Shown here piece by piece: positions 9,174 through 18,030 of a stretch of 64,000 nt of DNA. The first letter of the stretch is position 1. Each line of letters begins with the position of its first letter. The position numbers and the translations under genes are program-made. The notes under the pieces are model-generated. The model had not been told where the DNA came from. It made no database searches and worked only from the letters and a program-made list of their open reading frames with translations. The stretch is from positions 1,984,001 through 2,048,000 of the forward strand of contig NZ_CP036289.1 of NCBI RefSeq assembly GCF_007748115.1. Reading direction: 5' to 3'. This DNA comes from Bremerella volcania. GTDB taxonomy: Bacteria; Planctomycetota; Planctomycetia; Pirellulales; Pirellulaceae.

Positions 9174-10289
9174 TCACTTCCTAATCGGGGCAATCACATG
9201 CGTCGTGGGACGCTCTTTCTGCAGGGCCTGCACCCCCTCTTCGGTGACGTCGGTCGCACTCAGTTGCAGCGTCCGCAGGACGGGAGCTTTGTGCAGGTGT
9301 TTCAGCCCTTCGTCGGTGATCGGGGCACTGCGAATGTAAAGGTAATGCAGCCTCGGCAGCTTGCCCAGCGGCTGGAGCATGTCGTCGTTCATCTCGTTGT
9401 TGGAAAGCTGTACCCGTTGCAAGGCGGTCATGCCCGAGAACGCATCGACCGGCAGCTTCTTGAAGTGGCAGCGGTACAGGTGCAAGTACGAAACCTGATC
9501 GAGCCCGCGAAAGAGTTCCATCTCTTCTTCATGAAGGACGGTACGCATGATGCTCAGCGATTGTAGCTGGGTCAGCTTGCCGATCGCTTTGACGCTGCTG
9601 TCCTGAGTCTCCTGGCAATCAATGCTTAGCGTGCGGAGCCCTGTGAGGTGCTCGATGCCATCGAGCGAAAACGGCTGGTCGGAATCGATGCGAAGCGTCA
9701 AGCTGTCGAGCTTCGGGAGCCGAGTGAGATAATCGAAGTATGGCTGACAGTTGCCGGAGATCAGCAGCGAGAAGTGTTTCAGCTCGGTGAGCTCTTCCAG
9801 GTACCACAGGTCTTCCGGTTTCAGATTGCTGGAGTGAAGCGTCAGGTTCTTGAGGTTGGTGAACTGGGCGAGGTTTTGCAGGTCGTACTCTTGCAACTCG
9901 CCGGTGATCGTGAGCGCTTCCAGTTCGCTCATCTGGATCAATGTGTTCCAGGCCAATTGGTCGCGCTGAAAACTGGGGCTCAGCGACAAGCGATCGACCC
10001 GGGGAATGACCAGCAGCGGTGCCAGGTTCTCCGGGGTTGGTTTCAACGTGTGAATGTTGATGTTGTAGGAAATCGGTCCACGCTCGGCCTGGGGATTGGC
10101 CAGTTGAAAGAACTGCGACGAATAGAACTGCACCGACGCGCCGTTTTGCTGCAGGTATTCGATCGCCTCGCCGATCTCGCGCGACTCATACTTCTTGTCG
10201 TCCGCCAGGGCGCTGGCGGACGCCAGTGCCAACAGCCCCATCGATAGCAGGCCAAGCAGCAGGGGAGATATTCGATCGTAAGATTTCAT
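9174..10289 (-). CDS. Secreted leucine-rich repeat protein (paralogue B)
   Basis: 371 residues from the ATG at 10287-10289, preceded by GAGG nine bases away; a GTG at 10367 would add an unlikely 26-residue leader. Signal peptide to about residue 29 (ending SALA), then DKKYESREIGEAI, the shared N-terminal block of this LRR set. About ten LRRs follow, ending TDEGLKHLHKAPVL and a C-terminal HVIAPIRK. It is a paralogue of the genes at 4304-5389 and 10388-11506. Transcribed after 10388-11506 with a 98-base gap and before the MEKHLA gene with a 9-base gap. Ligand unknown. Confidence 0.85.
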   Translation of the reverse strand: MKSYDRISPLLLGLLSMGLLALASASALADDKKYESREIGEAIEYLQQNGASVQFYSSQFFQLANPQAERGPISYNINIHTLKPTPENLAPLLVIPRVDRLSLSPSFQRDQLAWNTLIQMSELEALTITGELQEYDLQNLAQFTNLKNLTLHSSNLKPEDLWYLEELTELKHFSLLISGNCQPYFDYLTRLPKLDSLTLRIDSDQPFSLDGIEHLTGLRTLSIDCQETQDSSVKAIGKLTQLQSLSIMRTVLHEEEMELFRGLDQVSYLHLYRCHFKKLPVDAFSGMTALQRVQLSNNEMNDDMLQPLGKLPRLHYLYIRSAPITDEGLKHLHKAPVLRTLQLSATDVTEEGVQALQKERPTTHVIAPIRK

Positions 10290-10387
10290 CGCCGGAACCT
10301 CGTGCCTGTTCACGTTCATCCCAGAAGCCGAAAAGCAGCTTCTATCGTACGTGATTCCGCACCGCACTGCGAGAATTCTACCCTGAA

Positions 10388-11506
10388 TTAGTTCTTTTTG
10401 ATCGGCGCTGAAACCCGCATATCCGGACGCTCCTTGGTGAGCCAGCTCACGCCGTCGGCCGTAATATCGGTCGTGTAAAGATACACCCGCTGCAGCTTGG
10501 GGATTTTGGCGATGTGTTTCAGTCCCTCGTCGGTGATTTCCGCTCCGCGAATGTACAGATAGTTAAGTTCCGGCAGATCGGAAAGCGCGGCCAGCGAATC
10601 GTCGGTGATCTTCGTATTGTAAATCTGTAGACGTTCGAGCTTCTCCAGTTCGGCAAACGGCGAAAGATCGTCGTCGGCTAAATTGCTGTTGGTCAGGTTC
10701 AAGGACTTCAGGCCCTTCATCTGGCGAAACATTTCCAGTTCGCCGGCGTCGAACGTGACGTTCGAGATCGTCAGCATTTCCAGGTGCGGAAGACCGGCGA
10801 TCCCTTGCAACTCTTTCCCCTTGATCGCCCGAGCGTTGATGTTCAAGGTTTTCAGTGCGGTCAGATTCTCGATCCCGTCCAGTTCGACTTCTTTCTCGCC
10901 CCGCAGGTTCAGCACCAACTGCGAGAGATGCGGCATGTTGGGTAGCGCTTTGAACGAGGTTTCATCCTCTCCATCGACATGGATCGAGAGCCGCTGCAGA
11001 TTGACCAACGCTTCGAGGTACCACAGGTAATCGGCATCGACCTCTCCGATGCGAACTTCCAGCGACTCGAGATTCGAGAACTCGGCGATGTACTGCATAT
11101 CCTCGTTCTTGAGGTTGTCCATGATGTACAGGTGTTCGAGTTCACCGAACTGCGAGAGGGTCTTCCACGTCTTCTCACTCCGCTCGAACTCGCTGGCCAG
11201 GTACAATCGCTCAACCTGGGGCAGCACCAACAGCGCGTCCAGGTTCTCCTGCGTGGCTTTCATCGCGAATAGATTGACCGTGTACGGGATCGGACGCGAG
11301 GTATCGACGATCGGACCGCGCACGCCATCGCGCGGGATGTTGAAGTGGATACGCGCTCCGTTGGCTTGCAGGTGCAGAACCGCTTCACGGATCTCCGGCG
11401 ACTCATAGCGGCGATCGTCCGCGCTGGCCCCTTGTGAGAAGAACATCAGGGCAACGAGACCGAGGCTGAACGTCCAGTGGCGAAGCACGGATATAGGCAA
11501 ATTCAT
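10388..11506 (-). CDS. Secreted leucine-rich repeat protein (paralogue C)
   Basis: 372 residues from the ATG at 11504-11506. Signal peptide to about residue 29 (ending GASA), then DDRRYESPEIREAVLHLQ and a 'NGARIHF' block aligned with paralogues A and B. The LRR array ends with TDEGLKHIAKIPKL and C-terminal MRVSAPIKKN. It is the first gene of the LRR-LRR-MEKHLA run. The three paralogues share layout, length and both end blocks but have diverged in the repeats, consistent with tandem duplication followed by diversification of the binding face. No catalytic motif is seen. Confidence 0.85.
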   Translation of the reverse strand: MNLPISVLRHWTFSLGLVALMFFSQGASADDRRYESPEIREAVLHLQANGARIHFNIPRDGVRGPIVDTSRPIPYTVNLFAMKATQENLDALLVLPQVERLYLASEFERSEKTWKTLSQFGELEHLYIMDNLKNEDMQYIAEFSNLESLEVRIGEVDADYLWYLEALVNLQRLSIHVDGEDETSFKALPNMPHLSQLVLNLRGEKEVELDGIENLTALKTLNINARAIKGKELQGIAGLPHLEMLTISNVTFDAGELEMFRQMKGLKSLNLTNSNLADDDLSPFAELEKLERLQIYNTKITDDSLAALSDLPELNYLYIRGAEITDEGLKHIAKIPKLQRVYLYTTDITADGVSWLTKERPDMRVSAPIKKN

Positions 11507-11737
11507 CGCGAGGCCTTGCAGGCAGCTAGGGGGTTCAGGTTAGTGATCCGTTGCCTAAGTTTACCGCATTTCAGTACGTTTGGTCGACTAAACGGCCGCG
11601 AATTATTGAGGGACTTCATCGATCGCCAAGAAGATCGCCCAACTCAACTGCTTCCTCTTAAGGGTCAGCCTCTCAGGCCTTGGGTGGATTCGCTTTTATC
11701 GGGAGGTTTATTTCCCTGTTCTGCGGCAACGTACCAA

Positions 11738-11842
11738 TTAGCAGCTGCGCAGGGCAAAGATGAGCACGATGAACAAGATAAATCCACCCACATACAACCA
11801 CAAAGGTGGTGGATCTCCCGAGTTGTAGTTCGCGTCCGGCAT
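11738..11842 (-). CDS. Small membrane protein, 34 residues
   Basis: An ATG-to-TAA frame of 34 codons, too short for usual gene finders, preceded by a run of six G's ending directly at the ATG. The peptide has a polar start (MPDANYNSGDPPP), one hydrophobic helix (LYVGGFILFIVLIFAL) and a basic/Cys end (RSC). That is a textbook single-span small protein. Codon choice fits the neighbours. It lies between the LRR run and the zinc peptidase gene on the same strand. Function unknown; real translation is not proven. Confidence 0.5.
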   Translation of the reverse strand: MPDANYNSGDPPPLWLYVGGFILFIVLIFALRSC

Positions 11843-11897
11843 CCCCCCAGTGTGGATCAAGCGGCGGTGCCACTCAAGGCGCGGGGTCTGGAAAGAG

Positions 11898-11930
11898 AAG
11901 GGGGATCACCGTTAAGCGTCCCCCTTTAAA
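11898..11930 (-). terminator. Terminator-like hairpin after the zinc peptidase gene
   Basis: AAGGGGGA at 11898-11905 pairs perfectly with TCCCCCTT at 11919-11926 across a 13-base loop. Read on the minus strand it follows the peptidase stop at 11947 by about 20 bases, and the trailing strand is pyrimidine-rich. Confidence 0.5.
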
Positions 11931-11946
11931 CTTGACTTAGTTCGCC

Positions 11947-12642
11947 TTAGTCGCGGCGGGCCGAGGCCAGCATCAAGTAGTACATCAAGGTCATCACTGA
12001 CTGCAGTGTTCCCGCCACATAGGTCAGGGCAGCGGCATTCAGCACGCCGCGCACCGCGGGCATTTCGTCGCGGGGAACGATGTTCATATCGATCAGAATC
12101 CCACGAGCACGGCTACTGGCGTCGAACTCGACCGGCAAGTTAATCAGCTGGAAGAAGACCACGCAGCTGAACAGCGCGATGCCTCCCCAGATCATCCCTT
12201 GACCGAGTGCTGGAATCGAACTCGAAATGAGCAAACCGATAAACAGCAGGATGAAGCTGAAATTCCCACCGAATTGAGCCGCCGGGACGGCCATGTTGCG
12301 GATGATCAGCGGGGCGTAATTGCGCGCATCCTGAATGGCGTGGCCTGCTTCGTGAGCCGCAATACCTACCGACGCGGCGGTTCGCTCGCCATAAACCTCA
12401 GGGCTCAGGCGAAGGACCTTCGCACGCGGATCGTAATGGTCGGACAAGTGTCCAGCAACCCGCTCGATCGCCACGTTCTGCAGACCGGCCGCATCCAGGA
12501 TATGACGTGCCGCGGCCGCTCCGGAAAGGGGTGCGGCTTGCTTCATGGCTTTGGCATAGGCGGACCGCAACCACAACTGAGCGAGCATGCCTAAGATGAT
12601 CGCCGGGGCAATAAACAGCAGGTAACGGAAGTCGAAGATCAC
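11947..12642 (-). CDS. YugP-type membrane zinc metallopeptidase
   Basis: 231 residues from a GTG (12640-12642) with GGAG nine bases upstream. The first 25 residues form a membrane helix. The zinc-binding motif HEAGH is at residues 97-101 and the family segment DPRAKVLRLSPEVYGERT precedes it. Two or three further hydrophobic helices follow (around residues 120-165 and 205-225). The length and motifs match the small integral-membrane 'neutral zinc metallopeptidase' family typified by YugP. These are presumed membrane proteases with no well-established substrate. The gene is divergent from the lipoprotein gene at 12930. Confidence 0.85.
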   Translation of the reverse strand: MIFDFRYLLFIAPAIILGMLAQLWLRSAYAKAMKQAAPLSGAAAARHILDAAGLQNVAIERVAGHLSDHYDPRAKVLRLSPEVYGERTAASVGIAAHEAGHAIQDARNYAPLIIRNMAVPAAQFGGNFSFILLFIGLLISSSIPALGQGMIWGGIALFSCVVFFQLINLPVEFDASSRARGILIDMNIVPRDEMPAVRGVLNAAALTYVAGTLQSVMTLMYYLMLASARRD

Positions 12643-12929
12643 GGTTTATCACTCCAAAAATGGACTGTTTTTCAAAGGGATCGAGGCGAAATGCCTGCAA
12701 TTTTGGCAGTGGAAAAACTGCCAAAACCTTATCAAGCAAACATCGGACCAACGCATAATTATAGGGCTTCGCTGGCGGGGGGCTATTTCTTTTGAAAACC
12801 TAACTCAGAAGTTACTCAAATCGCGTGAATCCCCGTTGGATAGGGCTGGTTCTGAGTTAAATTAGAGAGTTTGGCCCATCTATGATTGTTATTCGATATT
12901 TCCTGCCTAGCATTTCCCAAGTCGATTCT

Positions 12930-14048
12930 ATGCCACCAGTTTGTCAGCGTTTTTTGGGACTTCTTCTCGTTCTCTCGCTTGCCAGTTGCCGGCCCATGCC
13001 GCCAGAGATCTCGCAAAATGCGTTGCCGATTTCCGCGGACGAGAAGATTGAGCCAGAGAAGCTCCGCGAGCGGATCGACCAGGTCCTCGACTTCACGCTG
13101 AAGCATCGCCACCTGAACACCCAGGATCACGCCGCCTGGCAGATCCTGCACGGCAGCCTGGCCTACGGTCGGGCCTTTCCGGTGATGCACGAAGGCCAGC
13201 CGATTCCGGTGATCGACTACCTGGCCGAAGGGGGCCGGATGAATGGTTGGACGATCGAGCGCGGCTTCAAGCTCCAGTCGAAAGAAGAAGGCAAAGACAA
13301 CTTCGGCATGCGGGCCGTCACCGAGCCTGGCACCAGAGCAGGGCAGGGGCACTACGATCAGTGGCTGGCTATTCTTTCGCAGTGCGACGTCCCACCGGAC
13401 GCGACCTTCGTGGTCGGGCCTGACACCTTCACGATGACCAACTTCGTGCAGCAGGTTCAGCTCGACACGTCGCGCAATCACCTCCGCGAATTCAGTTGGA
13501 CCTTGATCGGTCTGACCAAGTATTTCCCCACCGACCACAGCTGGACTGACATCTCTGGCAAAAAGTGGAGCATCGCGGATCTTGCTCAGATCGAAATCGA
13601 ACAAGGCCTGGCCAACGGTGCCTGTGGGGGAACGCATCGCTTGATCGGCCTGACGATGGCCCTTAATCGCCGCAAGAAAGCGGGCCTGCCCATCGAAGGG
13701 GTATGGGCCGACGCCGAACAGCTGATTCAGGAAAGCATCACCGCCGCTCGGCAATATCAAAACCCCAACGGCGCGCTGAGCGTCAACTACTTCCAGCGTC
13801 CCGGCAGCTCGCCGGACCTGGCCGAAAACCTGGGCACCACGGGGCACACGCTCGAGTTCCTTTCGCTGGCGCTCGACGACGAGCAGCTGAAAGAAGAGTG
13901 GGTCCGCCGGGCGGCTTCGTACCAGTGCGAAGTCTTCGAACGCACCCAGCAGGTTTCGCTCGAATGTGGTGCGCTGTACCACGCCGCGCACGGGCTGGTT
14001 TTGTATCGCGAACGTGTCTACGGTCCGCGCGAATACTCAGCCGAGTAG
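12930..14048 (+). CDS. Conserved lipoprotein, function unknown
   Basis: 372 residues from the ATG at 12930, preferred over the ATG at 12882 because it gives a classic lipoprotein signal with lipobox LASC and Cys at residue 20. Neither start has a clear ribosome site. The mature part is rich in helices with pairs such as CDVPPDATFVVG and GACGGTHRLIGL. That pattern is reminiscent of alpha/alpha-toroid (terpenoid cyclase or squalene cyclase-like) proteins, but I do not claim an activity. Homologues seem common in planctomycetes. It converges on the small lipoprotein gene at 14056 with a gap of 7 bases. Confidence 0.7.
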   Translation: MPPVCQRFLGLLLVLSLASCRPMPPEISQNALPISADEKIEPEKLRERIDQVLDFTLKHRHLNTQDHAAWQILHGSLAYGRAFPVMHEGQPIPVIDYLAEGGRMNGWTIERGFKLQSKEEGKDNFGMRAVTEPGTRAGQGHYDQWLAILSQCDVPPDATFVVGPDTFTMTNFVQQVQLDTSRNHLREFSWTLIGLTKYFPTDHSWTDISGKKWSIADLAQIEIEQGLANGACGGTHRLIGLTMALNRRKKAGLPIEGVWADAEQLIQESITAARQYQNPNGALSVNYFQRPGSSPDLAENLGTTGHTLEFLSLALDDEQLKEEWVRRAASYQCEVFERTQQVSLECGALYHAAHGLVLYRERVYGPREYSAE

Positions 14049-14055
14049 TTACCTG

Positions 14056-14523
14056 CTAAAGTTCGTCAACTCGTTTCATCTTCACCGGCAACAGACGCAC
14101 GTCGCTCCCCATTTCGCTGACGGTCATCGTTTCGTCGTCCGAGAACCGCAGCTGGAGCGTCCGCACGCGGTCTTCGTCTTGCAGCTTGAGCTGTATCAGA
14201 TCGGGCAAGGCTTCCGCGATTTCATAGGTCAGCTGCTTCTCGGCCGGTGGCAGAATGGTTTGGGCTTCGATCGGCTCGGTTTGAATCCGCAGCTCGTTTT
14301 CGCCGACGAACTGCATCGTCAGCTGGGCAACATCCGTGTGCGGAGACTCGTTTGCGGCGTCTCGATCGCCGGCTACTTTCGGTGCGACCGAAGCATGATT
14401 GACCGGCCCCGATATCTGGATGATGCCGTGCCAGGTACCTTCCAATGGACGTTCTGCCGACTGACAGCCCGTTAGTGCTGCAATACAGGCAATTAAAATG
14501 CCTATGGAAAATAATTTATTCAT
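14056..14523 (-). CDS. Small lipoprotein, function unknown
   Basis: 155 residues from the ATG at 14521-14523. The N-terminus is a lipoprotein signal with lipobox LTGC (Cys at about residue 20). The mature part contains an EGTWHG segment and alternating beta-strand-like stretches, as in small lipocalin-like or 'TIGR03067-like' beta-barrel proteins, but the match is only by eye. The gene follows a 62-codon frame at 14533-14721 by 9 bases and meets the gene at 12930-14048 tail to tail. Confidence 0.65.
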   Translation of the reverse strand: MNKLFSIGILIACIAALTGCQSAERPLEGTWHGIIQISGPVNHASVAPKVAGDRDAANESPHTDVAQLTMQFVGENELRIQTEPIEAQTILPPAEKQLTYEIAEALPDLIQLKLQDEDRVRTLQLRFSDDETMTVSEMGSDVRLLPVKMKRVDEL

Positions 14524-14532
14524 GGCTATTGC

Positions 14533-14721
14533 CTATTGTTTATAAGTGTGAATAATAATTTCCAAGTCACCTGAAGTCTCTGCGGAAAGTTTCTCGGCAG
14601 TCGGCTTTATCTCCCACACCGTGACGTGCGTGAACCGATCACCATCCGCCCCTTGCGAGGTGGTGCGGAAATTGGCACCATGGACGATGGTCCCGATCAA
14701 ATCCGGTTCTCCAGCTACCAT
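14533..14721 (-). CDS. Possible small protein upstream of the lipoprotein gene
   Basis: A 62-codon frame beginning at ATG (14719-14721) and ending nine bases before the lipoprotein gene. Codon use looks like the surrounding genes (many C- or G-ending codons) and the frame stays open a little further upstream, so the true start could lie closer to 14750. It has no signal peptide, membrane helix or known motif. It may be a small gene in an operon with the lipoprotein, or a remnant. It lies head to head with the peroxiredoxin gene. Confidence 0.35.
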   Translation of the reverse strand: MVAGEPDLIGTIVHGANFRTTSQGADGDRFTHVTVWEIKPTAEKLSAETSGDLEIIIHTYKQ

Positions 14722-14756
14722 AATTTCTGCAGTACCCCAACACCAGGGAGAGTTTG

Positions 14757-15350
14757 ATGAGTGTTTTAGTTCAACAGCCAGCTCCGGATTTTTCCGCCGA
14801 AGCAGTGATGGAAGATGGCTCGTTTAAGAAGATCAGTCTGTCGGACTACCGCGGCAAGTACGTCCTGCTGTTCTTCTACCCGCTCGACTTCACCTTCGTT
14901 TGCCCAACCGAAATCATCGCCTTCTCGGAGGCGATCGAAAGCTTCAAGCAGCTGAACGTTCAGGTTCTGGGCTGCTCGATCGATAGTCACTTCTCGCACC
15001 TGGCATGGCGTCAAACGCCACGCAGCCAAGGCGGCATCGGCGATATCAAGTACCCGCTGGTCGCTGACCTCGACAAGACCATCGCCAAGAACTACGACGT
15101 CCTGCTTCCTGGCGGGATCGCTCTGCGTGGCTTGTTCCTGATCGACAAGGAAGGCACCGTACGTCACCAGGTGGTCAACGATCTGCCATTGGGTCGTAGC
15201 GTTGAGGAAGCCCTCCGCATGGTTCAGGCGCTGCAGTTCTTCGAAGCCAACGGCGAAGTCTGCCCAGCCAACTGGAAAGAAGGCGCCCGCAGCATCAAGG
15301 CCTCGCCAGAAGCTTCCAAGGAATTCTTCGAAGCCGAATACTCCAGCTAA
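14757..15350 (+). CDS. Typical 2-Cys peroxiredoxin (AhpC/TSA family)
   Basis: 197 residues from the ATG at 14757, with GGGAG six bases upstream. The peroxidatic cysteine is Cys49 in the signature FVCPTEI, and the resolving cysteine is Cys169 in the VCPANW motif near the C-terminus. This matches a typical 2-Cys peroxiredoxin of standard length, cytosolic, reducing hydrogen peroxide and organic hydroperoxides with electrons usually from thioredoxin. No ahpF-like reductase is adjacent. A strong terminator follows directly, so it is probably transcribed alone. The di-haem cytochrome c peroxidase gene next to it deals with the same oxidant in a different compartment. Confidence 0.95.
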   Translation: MSVLVQQPAPDFSAEAVMEDGSFKKISLSDYRGKYVLLFFYPLDFTFVCPTEIIAFSEAIESFKQLNVQVLGCSIDSHFSHLAWRQTPRSQGGIGDIKYPLVADLDKTIAKNYDVLLPGGIALRGLFLIDKEGTVRHQVVNDLPLGRSVEEALRMVQALQFFEANGEVCPANWKEGARSIKASPEASKEFFEAEYSS

Positions 15351-15375
15351 AACGCTCCAGTCGCGTTCACTCGCC

Positions 15376-15409
15376 AAAAGGCTCCGAACATAACTCGGGG
15401 CCTTTTTTT
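15376..15409 (+). terminator. Rho-independent terminator of the peroxiredoxin gene
   Basis: AAGGCTCCGA and TCGGGGCCTT pair over a seven-base loop (one G-T wobble), followed by TTTTTT, 25 bases after the stop codon. Confidence 0.85.
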
Positions 15410-15441
15410 AATTGTGCATCACTGGATGCATCACCGGGATA

Positions 15442-15614
15442 ATCTTGTCCCCTCGCCCCCGTCTGCGGGGGAGAGGGCTAGGGTGAGGGGGCCTCACACA
15501 GGCTTATAGCGCCCAGGCAATCCAAGTTCCAGTCGATACCGAACACTTGCCTGGCCATTTCGCTTCACACCACGCTCACAAAACCATCTCCCTGCGAGGG
15601 AGATGGGACAAGAT
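15442..15614. repeat. Intergenic inverted-repeat element (type A, copy 1)
   Basis: The ends are ATCTTGTCCC at 15442 and its complement GGGACAAGAT ending at 15614. Inside the left end lie G/C-rich palindromes (GCCCCCGTCTGCGGGGG) and GAGGGCTAGGGTGAGGG; the right end carries CTCCCTGCGAGGGAG. The middle has ATACCGAACACTTGCCTGGC, nearly repeated in the copy at 36983-37167. The 173-bp size, terminal inverted repeats and lack of an ORF fit a MITE or long REP element. Confidence 0.7.
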
Positions 15615-15861
15615 ATTTGTGGCTGACCGCACCGAATTCGCCGGAAATCACGGAACCGATTTCCCGTTTCGCATTCGTTCTGCCATAATAGACGTAGGTA
15701 TTGCCAGCCTCCCACACGCTGGCACCCAACAACAACCCACCCACCTACTTAGTGCCCCGCCCAGAATCTCAGCGGGGCGTGCCGTCCTCGCCAGGAAACC
15801 CACCCAGCAAAGTCACCAAGCCCTCTTGGCGACGGCCTAACACCATTGGAGAGAGAACACC

Positions 15862-17094
15862 ATGAAATCGACGCGCTTTGTCGTGGCGATCGCCGCCGCT
15901 TCGCTTACCCTGGCTGGCAGCTTGCTGGCCGCGGAAAAATCGGAAACGGTCACCCTGGGCGATCCCTCCCTGACGGCCGGCATCCCCGGCGAAGGCCCAC
16001 TCAAGCTGAAAGAAATCAACCAGTGGCTGGCCAATCCCAAGAACCATGAAGTGCTGAAGGTCGAACTTCCGTACGGCCTGAACGCCGCCTCGGGGCAGAT
16101 CACCGGCCTCGACGAAAACCCGATGACCCGGGCCAAGATCGAACTCGGGCGTCAGCTTTACTTCGACCCACGTCTTTCATCCGACAGCACCATCAGCTGC
16201 GCCAGCTGCCACCATCCCGATTACGGCTGGGCGTTTAATTCGCAGTTCGGCATCGGCGTCGACGGCCAGCAAGGGGGACGTAACTCTCCCGTTTCGTTCA
16301 ATCGCATCTTGAGTGGTGCCCAGTTCTGGGATGGCCGCGCCGCGACCCTGGAAGAACAAGCAGTCGGCCCGATCGCCAACCCGATCGAAATGGCCAACAC
16401 GCACGACGTCGCGGTCAAGACCTTGAAAGAGATCCCCGGCTACAAAGCTCAGTTCGAAAAAATCTTCGACGACGGCGTGAACATCGACAACGTCGGCAAG
16501 GCCATCGCCACCTTCGAACGCACGATCGTCACCGGCCCTGCTCCCTACGACTACTACGAAGTGGTCCGCAGCTTCGAGAAGCAGCTGCCCGCCGATGAAC
16601 TGGAGTTCCTCGAAGAAGACGACCCGGAGCTGTACGCCAAGTACGCCGAGGCGAAGAAGAACGCCGCCGGCATGTCCGAGAGTGCCCGTCGCGGCCGCGA
16701 GATCTTCTTCAGCGAAAAGGGGAACTGCACGGCCTGTCACGCCGGAGCCAACTTCACCGACGAACTGTACCACAACCTGGGCGTCGGCATGGATAAGGAA
16801 ACGCCTGACCTGGGCCGCTACGAAGTGACCAAGCAGGACAAGGACAAAGGCGCCTTCAAAACGCCCACCATCCGCAACATCACCCAAACCGCCCCCTACA
16901 TGCACGACGGCAGCCAAAAGACCCTGGAAGAAGTGGTCGAGTGGTACGCCAAAGGAGGCCACCCGAATCCGCACCTATCGGACAAGATGAAGAAGCTGAA
17001 CCTGACAGAGCAGGACAAGCAGGATTTGGTGAATTTCATGAAGGCTTGTACCGGCGAGTTTCCGGAGATTGAGCCGGGGCGGTTGCCTGAGTAA
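15862..17094 (+). CDS. Di-haem cytochrome c peroxidase (CcpA/MauG family)
   Basis: 410 residues from the ATG at 15862, preceded by GGAGAGAG. Signal peptide to about residue 24 (ending LLA). Two haem c attachment motifs are visible: CASCH at residues 113-117 and CTACH at 289-293, the standard spacing of bacterial di-haem peroxidases. Other family stretches are LSSDSTISC and GAFKTPTIRNI. Periplasmic enzymes of this family reduce hydrogen peroxide with electrons from small cytochromes; MauG relatives instead modify proteins. No methylamine genes are nearby, so peroxidase is the better guess. It ends with its own terminator. Confidence 0.9.
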   Translation: MKSTRFVVAIAAASLTLAGSLLAAEKSETVTLGDPSLTAGIPGEGPLKLKEINQWLANPKNHEVLKVELPYGLNAASGQITGLDENPMTRAKIELGRQLYFDPRLSSDSTISCASCHHPDYGWAFNSQFGIGVDGQQGGRNSPVSFNRILSGAQFWDGRAATLEEQAVGPIANPIEMANTHDVAVKTLKEIPGYKAQFEKIFDDGVNIDNVGKAIATFERTIVTGPAPYDYYEVVRSFEKQLPADELEFLEEDDPELYAKYAEAKKNAAGMSESARRGREIFFSEKGNCTACHAGANFTDELYHNLGVGMDKETPDLGRYEVTKQDKDKGAFKTPTIRNITQTAPYMHDGSQKTLEEVVEWYAKGGHPNPHLSDKMKKLNLTEQDKQDLVNFMKACTGEFPEIEPGRLPE

Positions 17095-17122
17095 GGGTTT
17101 GGTTTCAATGGGATGAAATGGG

Positions 17123-17154
17123 AAAGCCTCGAGTGTTTGCTCGGGGCTTTTTTT
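17123..17154 (+). terminator. Rho-independent terminator of the cytochrome peroxidase gene
   Basis: AAAGCCTCGAG pairs with CTCGGGGCTTT over a six-base loop with one wobble pair, followed by a T-run. Confidence 0.85.
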
Positions 17155-17364
17155 GGCTTCACACAGAATTTTGGGCGATCTGATACCAGAGTAGTTCACG
17201 AAAAGTATTTTCGGTATTCAGATTCGGTTAAAAACCTTTATGCAAACTAGATCGTTGCGGGTTACGATAGTCCTAAATATTCTAAGTGACTCATTTGTCT
17301 TGCAACATCCTCGTTGCTAACAGCTGAGGTAACTTGATTAGCTTGCAGCGTGAGGTCGAGAGCC

Positions 17365-18030
17365 GTGAGTGAAGAGCAGCCCAGAACAATATCCAAGTTG
17401 ACTGAACGCCTTGTTGACAGTGCTTTGGTAATCGGATGTGTCGTAGCCGTTGCCTTCGGGCTTGGCTATTATGCGGAAATTACAGAAGCACGATCAAACA
17501 TGATGCCAATGGAGCTTCAATATGAACGCTCGGTTAGAGTTACGATTATGCAAGGCACTCTCGTGCTTTTTGCTGTTTTGGGTATGGCGTTCGCAACTTA
17601 CTGCGTGTTGCTCTGGGTGAAACATCTATACAAACAAGTTGCTCCTGGTTGGTATTTGTGGAGTTATGAAAATTTTAAAATAGGATATGCGAGAAGTACA
17701 CGAGTGTATCAGTGTGCCGCGATCTTTGCCATTGCAGCCGTGTTTTTGTTTTTAGCTGATTGCTTCATTAGTTTCTATCAGCGTAACTATCCTGAGCTAT
17801 GGCGGAACCCATCAATAACGAAAATTGAATTGAAGGAGGGGAGAGTTCTTACATTTGATAACGCAACCTACCAATCTCATCGGGATGGAGTGATCGTGAT
17901 TAAGGACTTGGATCGCGAGAAATTGGTAGTCGTAAACGCGAAAGAAATGGTCTTTTGCGAGCTTGATTCGAGAAGAAAAGTGTATGAAAAGCAAGTAATT
18001 TCAGACGAAGAAAAACTCTTTGAAGAATGA
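17365..18030 (+). CDS. Membrane protein of unknown function in an AT-rich stretch
   Basis: 221 residues from the GTG at 17365, which has GAGGT seven bases upstream (a GTG at 17350 is an alternative). Three hydrophobic helices are visible near residues 17-40, 60-85 and 112-135, followed by a soluble C-terminal ~80 residues rich in Lys and Glu. No family recognised. Codons are clearly richer in A/T than in all neighbours (for example AAAATTTTAAAATAGG at 17668), suggesting recent acquisition. The upstream 17160-17340 is also AT-rich and may hold its promoter. Confidence 0.7.
   Translation: MSEEQPRTISKLTERLVDSALVIGCVVAVAFGLGYYAEITEARSNMMPMELQYERSVRVTIMQGTLVLFAVLGMAFATYCVLLWVKHLYKQVAPGWYLWSYENFKIGYARSTRVYQCAAIFAIAAVFLFLADCFISFYQRNYPELWRNPSITKIELKEGRVLTFDNATYQSHRDGVIVIKDLDREKLVVVNAKEMVFCELDSRRKVYEKQVISDEEKLFEE

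Noticed and set aside
11673-11873. 66-codon minus-strand ORF behind the LRR run
   Set aside because: It overlaps the 34-codon frame in another phase; the shorter frame has the membrane-helix pattern and fits better.
15494-15840. ORFs on both strands around the type A repeat
   Set aside because: They fall in or across the inverted-repeat element and have no start signal or protein-like composition.
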